This document shows positions 7,110 through 11,756 of a stretch of 11,756 bases of DNA, in pieces (position 1 is the first letter of the stretch; each line of letters opens with the position of its first letter). A program made the position numbers and the translations under genes. Under the pieces are notes generated by a model, which saw only the letters and a program-made list of their open reading frames with translations, had not been told where the DNA came from and did not search any database. The stretch comes from JASHVB01 sp049522565 (GTDB lineage Bacteria > Pseudomonadota > Alphaproteobacteria > Acetobacterales > Acetobacteraceae): the NCBI GenBank assembly GCA_049522565.1, contig JBEKNT010000204.1:1-11756 (forward strand). Direction: 5' to 3'.

Positions 7110-8012
7110 TTGACGGCAGGTAAGACACGCGGCTGGGCGGCGGAGCAGCGCCGGTCGTTTCGCATGGGTTTGCTGCCGGCACTGCTGGTATTGGCGCTGG
7201 TGACGCTTGGGCCGGCGCTCTACCTGATCATCACCAGCCTGACACCGCTGACACCGGTCAATCCCGACACCGCCTTCGATTTCTCCGATCCGCTGGGCAA
7301 CTATCAGTCGATCCTCACAACCGACGAGTTCTGGCGTTCGGTCTGGGTGCAGATCGAGCTGTCGGCCGTCACCGTCGTCACGCAACTCGCCGCGGGCCTC
7401 GGGCTCGCGCTATTGCTCGATCGGCCGTCGCGTTTCCTGGAGGCGCTGCGTACCGGATTCCTGGTGCCGATGGTGCTGCCGCCCATCGTCGTGGCGATCA
7501 TTTGGAAGATCCTCTACACGCCGGACATCAGCCCGCTGCATCATCTGCTCGCGTGGCTCGGGCTGCCGATCCATTCGCTGATCACCAATCCCAGCACCGC
7601 GATCTGGGCAATCGCCGCCGCCGACACGTGGGAGTGGTTCCCTTTCACCATGCTGATGCTGCTCGCAGCGTTGCAGATGGTGCCGAAGGAGCCGCAGGAA
7701 GCCGCCCGCATCGACGGCGCCAATGCGGTGCAACTGTTCTGGCATGTGCGGCTGCCCTATATCCGCCCCACGCTGGTGGTGTGCGTGCTGTTCCGGCTGA
7801 TCGACAGCATCAAGGCGTTCCCGCTGATCTACGTGCTGACCGACGGAGGCCCCGGCGGTGCGACGCAGGTCACCAACTACTACGCGTTCGAGCAAACCTT
7901 CAGCTTCTCCTATTGGGGCTACGGCAGCGCGGTGGCCACGCTGATGGTGGCGGGCGTGTTCGTGCTGTCGATCATGGTCAACCGGCTGGGCGGCGAGGCG
8001 ATCGATGAGTAG
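7110..8012 (+). CDS. ABC transporter permease, MalF/UgpA-like (CUT1)
   Basis: This 300-aa inner-membrane permease has six evident hydrophobic segments (about 19-42, 80-103, 115-136, 163-189, 220-242 and 272-291). The ATPase-docking EAA loop is complete: EPQEAARIDGANAVQLFWHV (194-213) followed by RLPYIRP. The motif YVLTDGGPGGAT (241-252) is characteristic of the MalF-type partner in sugar importers. The chosen start is TTG at 7110, 3 bp after the binding-protein stop, with GAAG about 9 bp upstream. The first in-frame ATG (7164) has its nearest GGAG about 20 bp away and would remove the basic cytoplasmic N-tail, so TTG is preferred, though the exact start is uncertain. It overlaps the next permease by 8 bp, consistent with a heterodimer made from one transcript. 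Confidence 0.94.
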   Translation: MTAGKTRGWAAEQRRSFRMGLLPALLVLALVTLGPALYLIITSLTPLTPVNPDTAFDFSDPLGNYQSILTTDEFWRSVWVQIELSAVTVVTQLAAGLGLALLLDRPSRFLEALRTGFLVPMVLPPIVVAIIWKILYTPDISPLHHLLAWLGLPIHSLITNPSTAIWAIAAADTWEWFPFTMLMLLAALQMVPKEPQEAARIDGANAVQLFWHVRLPYIRPTLVVCVLFRLIDSIKAFPLIYVLTDGGPGGATQVTNYYAFEQTFSFSYWGYGSAVATLMVAGVFVLSIMVNRLGGEAIDE

Positions 8013-8811
8013 GCGCCTGCCGTTTGGCGAAGGCGTCGCCGTGCTGATCCTGGCGGTGGTGCTGTCGCCGGCGCTGTGGCTGCTGCAAATGTCGTTCCGG
8101 CACAACGCCGACATCATGTCGACGCGGCTGACCTTCGCACTGACGCTGGAGAACTATACCGCGCTGTGGACCGGGCAGTTTACCGCGTCGTTCGTCAACA
8201 GCCTGCTGGCGAGCAGTATGTCCACCGCGTTCTCGCTGCTGCTTGGCGTGCCGGCGGCCTATGCGCTGGCGCGCTGGCGGTTCCGCGGCGAACGCCACAT
8301 CGCGCTGTGGATTTTGGCCACGCGCATGGCACCGCCGATTGCTTTCACCATCCCGTTCTTCCTGGCGTTCACCTGGGCTGGATTGATGGATACCGTGACC
8401 GGGCTGGCGATGATCTACGTAACCTTCAATCTGGCTCTCGTGGTCTGGTCGATGCGCGGCTTCTTCGCCGCGGTGCCGCGCTCGCTGGAGGAGGCGGCAT
8501 GGATCGACGGCTGTGGCGTGTGGAACGCGTTCCTGCGCATCGTCCTGCCGCTGGCCGCACCCGGCCTCGCCGCGACCGGCATCCTGTGTTTTATCCTGTC
8601 GTGGAACGATTTCTTCTACGCACTGATCCTCACGCGCACGCGGGCAATGACGGCGCCGGTGGCGATCGTGAACTTCATGCAGTATGCCGGCTGGGAATGG
8701 GGCAAGATCGCCGCGGCCGGGGTGCTGGTGATGCTGCCGGTGCTGGTGTTTACCTGCTTTGTCCGCAGCTATCTGGTCAGCGGCCTGATGGCGGGCGGGG
8801 TGAAGGAATAA
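8005..8811 (+). CDS. ABC transporter permease, MalG/UgpE-like (CUT1)
   Basis: This is the second membrane subunit of the importer, 268 aa. Hydrophobic segments fall at about 10-29, 62-88, 99-125, 133-150, 188-209 and 236-256. The EAA loop is LEEAAWIDGCGVWNAFLRIV (161-180) with LPLAAPG following. FILSWNDFFYALIL (196-209) and the C-terminal GLMAGGVKE (260-268) are standard MalG-type features; the latter corresponds to the tail that reaches the ATPase dimer. The ATG at 8005 overlaps the upstream permease stop. An ATPase gene of the MsmK/UgpC type usually follows or precedes such permeases; none does here. The next gene, 15 bp later, is DUF3237. Confidence 0.95.
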   Translation: MSRRLPFGEGVAVLILAVVLSPALWLLQMSFRHNADIMSTRLTFALTLENYTALWTGQFTASFVNSLLASSMSTAFSLLLGVPAAYALARWRFRGERHIALWILATRMAPPIAFTIPFFLAFTWAGLMDTVTGLAMIYVTFNLALVVWSMRGFFAAVPRSLEEAAWIDGCGVWNAFLRIVLPLAAPGLAATGILCFILSWNDFFYALILTRTRAMTAPVAIVNFMQYAGWEWGKIAAAGVLVMLPVLVFTCFVRSYLVSGLMAGGVKE

Positions 8812-8826
8812 CGTGGGGGGCGATGG

Positions 8827-9294
8827 ATGCCGCAGGAAGTCCCGGCCAGGTTGGAATTCGTCTTCACCGCGTTCGTCAGCATCGGCACGCCGCTGGAGGC
8901 GGGGCCGATCGCGTCCGGCCGCCGGCGGATCATTCCGATCACCGGCGGGCATGTCGCGGGGCCGCGGCTGACCGGCAGCGTGTTGCCCGGCGGGGCGGAC
9001 TGGCAGGTGGTGCTGCCGGATGGCACCGCCCAACTCGTCGCGCGCTACACGCTGCGGGCGGATGACGGGACGCTGATCTCGGTGGTGAACCGCGGCGTCC
9101 GCCGTGGGCCGCCGGAGGTATTGGCACGGCTTGCGGCGGGGGAAGCGGTCGATCCGTCAGCATATTATTTTCGCGCCACACCCTGCTTCGAGGTCGCGCC
9201 CGGACCGCACGATTGGCTCGTGCGCAGCGTGTTTGTCGCGACCGGGGAGCGGATGCCGGATCAGGTGGTGATCCGGGTGTTCGAGGTGCAGTAA
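8827..9294 (+). CDS. DUF3237 (UPF0311) family protein
   Basis: The product is 155 aa, the usual length for the DUF3237 family of small beta-barrel-like proteins of unsettled function. Diagnostic stretches are IPITGGHVAGPRLTGSVLPG (36-55), GGADWQ (55-60), TLISVVNRGVR (82-92), DPSAYYFRATPCFEV (108-122), WLVRSVFVATGER (128-140) and a final VIRVFEV. The ATG at 8827 follows a run of six G (8815-8820) at 6-bp spacing; a nearby ATG at 8823 is out of frame. It lies 15 bp after the permease stop and is very likely the last gene of the importer operon. DUF3237 proteins recur in catabolic operons of proteobacteria, actinobacteria and fungi; an enzymatic or ligand-binding role with the imported compound is plausible but unproven. 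No signal peptide is visible. Confidence 0.93.
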   Translation: MPQEVPARLEFVFTAFVSIGTPLEAGPIASGRRRIIPITGGHVAGPRLTGSVLPGGADWQVVLPDGTAQLVARYTLRADDGTLISVVNRGVRRGPPEVLARLAAGEAVDPSAYYFRATPCFEVAPGPHDWLVRSVFVATGERMPDQVVIRVFEVQ

Positions 9295-9447
9295 AACCTC
9301 GCCCGCGAAGCGGGAGAGGTCGGAGCGCGCCAGCGCTCCGGGTGAGGGTGCTGCGTGCCGCACGGTCCGCTTGCTACGGGGCGACCCGATCACCCTCACC
9401 CTCGGCGCTATCGCGCCATCGACCTCTCCCGCGTAGCGGGAGAGGTT
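9295..9447. repeat. inverted pair of palindromic intergenic repeats
   Basis: Two related arms of about 56 bp face each other (9295-9350 and 9391-9447) around a 40-bp spacer. Each arm begins with AACCTC and ends near GAGGGTG. Each arm contains an outer hairpin: 9297-9306/9310-9319 with one G-A mismatch, and 9423-9432/9436-9445 perfect, CCTCTCCCGC-gta-GCGGGAGAGG. Each also contains a second small hairpin (9322-9327/9334-9339 and 9404-9408/9413-9417). The element fills the whole gap between the convergent stop codons at 9294 and 9454, so it may also end transcription from both sides. It looks like the dispersed palindromic repeats common between genes in GC-rich alphaproteobacteria. No transposase is present. 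Confidence 0.85.
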
Positions 9448-9453
9448 CAAGTA

Positions 9454-10668
9454 CTACACGCTGGCGCCTTCAATCAACCCGCCGAACCGGGCCCAGGTTT
9501 TGCCGTCCCAGCGCTGTAGTTGCATCGCCTTGATCGGGCGATGGTCGGTGACGCTGGTGCTGATCTTGATCCCCGGCAGCAAGATCGGGATGTCGACGTC
9601 GTGCAGGCTTTCCGCCTGCTTCATGACGTTGGCGCGCGAGAAGTCGCCTTTGCACTGCTTCAACACCTGCGTCATGGTCATGCTGATGCCGTAGGCGAAC
9701 ACCGTGGCGGAATCGGTGACGTCGCCGCTTGGATTATACTTGGCCATGAACGCCCGCCATTGCTTCATGCCGGCGTCGTCTTGCCAGGCCGGATCAGTCG
9801 GGTCCTTCAGGTACTGCGTGCTGAGCATGCCGACGGCCTTTTCCGGGCCCGCCGGTTGCATCACCGTTCCGACCGAGATCGCCACGTTGGTCATGAAGAA
9901 CGTCGGCTTCCAATTGAGATCGTAGACCTTGCGGATCGACTGCGCCGCGAACTTGGGAATTGCCCCGACCAGCAAGACATTGGCACCCGCGCTCTGAAGT
10001 TCGGCGATCTGCGAGTCGACCGTGGCGTCCGTCGTCTCGTAGCTGACCGACTTGACGACGATCTTGTCCCAGTCCTTGCCCAGGGCGTCGCGCGCGCCGA
10101 TCGGGTAGTCCTTGCCGAAATCGTCGTTCTGATAAAGGATGCCGAGCTTCGGATTCTTCACGTTAGCCAGCATGTATTTCATGTAGATCTGTGCTTCGGT
10201 GCGGTAGTTGGGCTGCCAACCCATGGTCCACGGATACTTCTTGTAGTCGCTCCACTTGCTGGCGCCCGAGCCGACAAAAAGCTGCGGTATCTTCTTCTGG
10301 TTCATGTAGGTGGCGATCGCCGAGTTGCACGGCGTGCCGAGGTTCTGGAAGCAGAAATCCACCTGGTCTTCCTCGACCAGTTGGCGCACGTCTTCAACGG
10401 TCTTGGGCGGGCTATAACCGTCGTCCAGCGAAATGAAGTTGATCTGGTGCCCGGCGACGCCACCCTGATCGTTGACCATCTTGAAATACGCCGCCTCGGT
10501 GCGGCCGATGACGCTGTAGGAGGAGGCGGGGCCGCTATACGGCATGGTGTTGCCGATCTTGATCTCGGTCGCGCTGACGCCTGGCGTGTCGGCGGCGCGT
10601 GCGCTCGAGAACCGGCCCGCGACGGCGGATGCGAGGCCAGCGGTCAGGGCGGCGCGGCGGGTGATCAT
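9454..10668 (-). CDS. LivK-type ABC substrate-binding protein (Peripla_BP_6), secreted
   Basis: This is a 404-aa periplasmic binding protein of the branched-chain amino acid (HAAT) class. The N-terminus MITRRAALTAGLASAVAG has a twin-arginine-like RR and hydrophobic core, with A-R-A (23-25) as the probable cleavage site. The mature part opens with TEIKIGNTMPYSGPAS (34-49), the family's first strand and ligand loop. Further family traits are YFKMVNDQGGVAGHQI (61-76), LGILYQNDDFGKDY (175-188) and ILPG-type C-terminal strands. The ATG at 10668 has GGAG 8 bp upstream; the longer frame to 10719 reads through that Shine-Dalgarno and lacks its own. No LivH/M permeases or LivG/F ATPases lie beside it, so it must use a transporter encoded elsewhere or serve another role such as sensing. 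Relatives bind amino acids, aromatic acids, amides or urea; the ligand is unknown. Confidence 0.93.
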   Translation of the reverse strand: MITRRAALTAGLASAVAGRFSSARAADTPGVSATEIKIGNTMPYSGPASSYSVIGRTEAAYFKMVNDQGGVAGHQINFISLDDGYSPPKTVEDVRQLVEEDQVDFCFQNLGTPCNSAIATYMNQKKIPQLFVGSGASKWSDYKKYPWTMGWQPNYRTEAQIYMKYMLANVKNPKLGILYQNDDFGKDYPIGARDALGKDWDKIVVKSVSYETTDATVDSQIAELQSAGANVLLVGAIPKFAAQSIRKVYDLNWKPTFFMTNVAISVGTVMQPAGPEKAVGMLSTQYLKDPTDPAWQDDAGMKQWRAFMAKYNPSGDVTDSATVFAYGISMTMTQVLKQCKGDFSRANVMKQAESLHDVDIPILLPGIKISTSVTDHRPIKAMQLQRWDGKTWARFGGLIEGASV

Positions 10669-10789
10669 TGTTTGTTCTCCGATTGTTGAAGCTTCTCCCT
10701 TGCGGCCGGGCCGAAGCACCGGCCGCCGCTACAGTGTGCCACGACCGGCGCGTAGGGCAACCAGGAAGATAGGCGCCAGGAAAAGCCTG
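10669..10789 (-). promoter_or_regulatory. upstream region of the LivK-type gene with a GC hairpin
   Basis: This 121-bp gap separates the MOSC gene stop from the binding-protein start. It holds a perfect 8-bp dyad GCGGCCGG / CCGGCCGC (10702-10709 and 10719-10726, 9-nt loop) about 33 bp upstream of the ATG. On the minus strand no T run follows it, so it is not a standard intrinsic terminator; it could be a leader structure or an operator. No clear -35/-10 pair is seen. The downstream Shine-Dalgarno region (CGGAGAAC) is strong. Confidence 0.35.
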
Positions 10790-11338
10790 TCAGACTGGCC
10801 GCAGCGCCTGATGCGGCATGACCGGCAGGACGACGCGGATGGCATCGCCGGGCCGCACCGTGCCGTCAGCCAGCACGATGCCCATCACGCCGGACTTGCG
10901 CACCAGGTTGCCGGCCGCGTCGCGATCCAGCACCGCCGCCATCAGGCCTGGCTGAAATCGGTTGAGCTGGACGCATGGATTGCGCAAGCCGGTGAGTTCG
11001 ACCGTGGCGTCGTCCCCAAGCAGCAGTCGCGTGCCGGTCGGCAGTGCCAGCAGATCGAGGCCCCGCGTGGTGACGTTCTCGCCGATCTGCCCGGGAGCGA
11101 CAGCGAAGCCGGCGGCGCGCAGTTCGTCGAACAGCTCGGCATGGAGCAGATGCACCTGGCGCAGGTTGGGCTGGTTCGGGTCCTGCGCGACACGCGAACG
11201 GTGCTGCACCGTCGTGCCGCAATGGGCGTCGCCCTCGACGCCGAGGCCGGCACGCAGGCGAATCACATCGCAGGCCGGCTTGCTGAAGCGGTGCGCTGCG
11301 TCGCGGCTGACGGCGAGGACGACCCCGCTGGTGACCAT
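10790..11338 (-). CDS. stand-alone MOSC-domain protein
   Basis: This 182-aa protein consists almost entirely of a MOSC (molybdenum cofactor sulfurase C-terminal) domain. Typical features are the N-terminal strand, GVEGDAHCG (33-41; the 'G-x-x-G-D-x-H' loop), QVHLLHAELFDEL (61-73), PGQIGENVTTRGLDLLAL (82-99; the 'G-E-N-x-T-x-x-G-x-D-L' signature), and GLRNPCVQL (117-125) with C122, the conserved cysteine implicated in sulfur carriage or cofactor binding. RKSGVMGIVLADG (147-159) closes the barrel. The ATG at 11338 has GGGAGA 7 bp upstream. It lies upstream of, and on the same strand as, the LivK-type gene, but 121 bp apart, so co-transcription is uncertain. Substrates of stand-alone bacterial MOSC proteins are mostly unknown; a link to maturation of the Mo hydroxylase 5.8 kb away is possible but only a guess. 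Confidence 0.93.
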   Translation of the reverse strand: MVTSGVVLAVSRDAAHRFSKPACDVIRLRAGLGVEGDAHCGTTVQHRSRVAQDPNQPNLRQVHLLHAELFDELRAAGFAVAPGQIGENVTTRGLDLLALPTGTRLLLGDDATVELTGLRNPCVQLNRFQPGLMAAVLDRDAAGNLVRKSGVMGIVLADGTVRPGDAIRVVLPVMPHQALRPV

Positions 11339-11406
11339 GGGCTGGTCTCCCGGTTTATGATCCTGTTATGCAACCAAGTTCCACGCGTGCGGCGCGCCTG
11401 TTGCCG

Positions 11407-11519
11407 GTCATTACGAAGGGCGACATGTTCATCACCGGACGCGCGCCCGGCGCATGCAGCGGCGACGACGCTGCTGCTCGGGCAGGAGATTGCTGGGTCG
11501 CTGCGCGGCGCGCAATGAC
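11407..11519. repeat. short repeat-like element with GTCATT terminal inverted repeats
   Basis: A 113-bp stretch in the otherwise gene-free gap 11339-11553 is bounded by GTCATTACG (11407-11415) and its near-complement CGCAATGAC (11511-11519), one mismatch over 9 bp. Read on the minus strand it starts GTCATTGCGCGCC and includes GCAGCGACCCAGCAATC. That resembles the 'GTCATTGCGAGC..GCAGCGAAGCAATC' dispersed repeat seen between genes in many proteobacteria. It has no coding potential beyond short antisense frames. It may be a remnant of a non-autonomous repeat; no target-site duplication was identified. Confidence 0.5.
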
Positions 11520-11553
11520 AACACGCTGCGGACCAAGGCAGCGTAGCCACGGG

Positions 11554-11756
11554 CTAGAATCCGAACATGTGGTCGAGCGAAAAACCGCCCGCATCATCCA
11601 TCAGTCCGTGATAGCCGAACAGCCGGCAGGTCGGATCGCGCACCAGCACATAGCCCTCGGGGCCCGCCTCACGCAGCGCCGTCGCGCCGAACACCTCGTG
11701 CGGCCACACCATCGCCGAGCCGCTACAGGCAATTGCCAGGCCTTCCTCCGCGATCT
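11554..11756 (-). CDS. 3' end of an unrecognised gene
   Basis: The last 66 codons of a minus-strand gene run in from the window edge and end with TAG (11554-11556). The visible protein includes LAIACSGSAMVWPHEVFGAT, then GPEGYVLVRDPTCRLFGYHG and a C-terminal FSLDHMFGF. I do not recognise the family. The short, soluble-looking tail with an aromatic ending and a Cys-Ser-Gly-Ser segment does not match a motif I can name. It lies 215 bp upstream of the MOSC gene start on the same strand, separated by the repeat-like element. Confidence 0.6.
   Translation of the reverse strand, partial: IAEEGLAIACSGSAMVWPHEVFGATALREAGPEGYVLVRDPTCRLFGYHGLMDDAGGFSLDHMFGF

Noticed and set aside
7978..9033. 351-aa minus-strand open frame antisense to the second permease and DUF3237
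   Set aside because: Composition is dominated by R, Q, H and G with no recognisable domain, and it opposes two well-supported genes.
9157..9450. 97-aa minus-strand frame with repeated LSRYAGEV / LSRFAGEV peptides
   Set aside because: The peptides are a translation of the two arms of the palindromic repeat, not a real protein; such frames are a common misannotation.
9520..10689. 389-aa plus-strand open frame antisense to the LivK-type gene
   Set aside because: It mirrors the codons of a clear binding-protein gene; no motif or Shine-Dalgarno of its own.
10727..10745. sigma-54-like TGGCAC on the minus strand upstream of the LivK-type gene
   Set aside because: The downstream GC falls one base short of the required GG-N10-GC spacing and the -12 TTGC is absent.
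1..11756. CRISPR array, tRNA/rRNA gene, insertion sequence or phage integration site
   Set aside because: No regularly spaced direct repeats, no recognisable tRNA arms or rRNA motifs, and no transposase or integrase was seen on either strand by eye.

Overview
This is a GC-rich, densely coded chromosomal segment, most likely from an alphaproteobacterium. Acetobacteraceae/Rhodospirillales is my guess, from the codon use, the Tat-type binding proteins and the style of palindromic intergenic repeats; no taxonomic marker gene is present. I see no rRNA, tRNA, CRISPR array, transposase or integrase. Most of the long overlapping reading frames are antisense by-products of high GC.

Layout. (1) 1-219: the 3' end of a plus-strand gene, possibly a type II secretion minor pseudopilin (GspK-like). 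(2) 288-5016: a catabolic module. A minus-strand NAD(P)-binding oxidoreductase with a C-terminal SAF domain (288-1589) is divergent, across 66 bp, from a tightly coupled three-gene operon. That operon encodes a creatininase-fold amidohydrolase (1656-2447), a [2Fe-2S] subunit (2444-2911) and a molybdopterin-binding catalytic subunit (2908-5016). Successive genes overlap by ATGA junctions. The Mo subunit has the IorB/nicotinate-dehydrogenase-like layout, in which the E-x-GQG cofactor motif is at the N-terminus instead of the C-terminal half. (3) 5025-5672: an unrecognised 215-aa minus-strand protein, convergent with the Mo subunit (8-bp gap) and divergent from the next module. (4) 5760-9294: a carbohydrate-type (CUT1/MalEFG-like) ABC importer with a Tat-exported binding protein and two permeases but no ATPase, followed by a DUF3237 protein. 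(5) 9295-9447: an inverted pair of palindromic repeats between convergent genes. (6) 9454-11338, minus strand: a LivK-type binding protein without its own permeases and a stand-alone MOSC-domain protein. (7) 11407-11519: a second small repeat-like element. (8) 11554-11756: the 3' end of an unrecognised minus-strand gene.

How the genes may work together (inference). The importer would bring in a small, perhaps sugar-like or heterocyclic, substrate. The Mo hydroxylase would oxidise a C-H next to a ring heteroatom or an aldehyde. The creatininase-fold enzyme would hydrolyse the resulting cyclic amide or related bond, and the SAF-domain oxidoreductase would perform a further NAD(P)-dependent step. 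The coupling of a Mo hydroxylase to a creatininase-fold hydrolase by overlapping start/stop codons is the most striking feature. Its substrate cannot be read from sequence. Missing parts are also informative: no FAD subunit or cytochrome for the Mo enzyme, no ATPase for the importer, and no transcriptional regulator.
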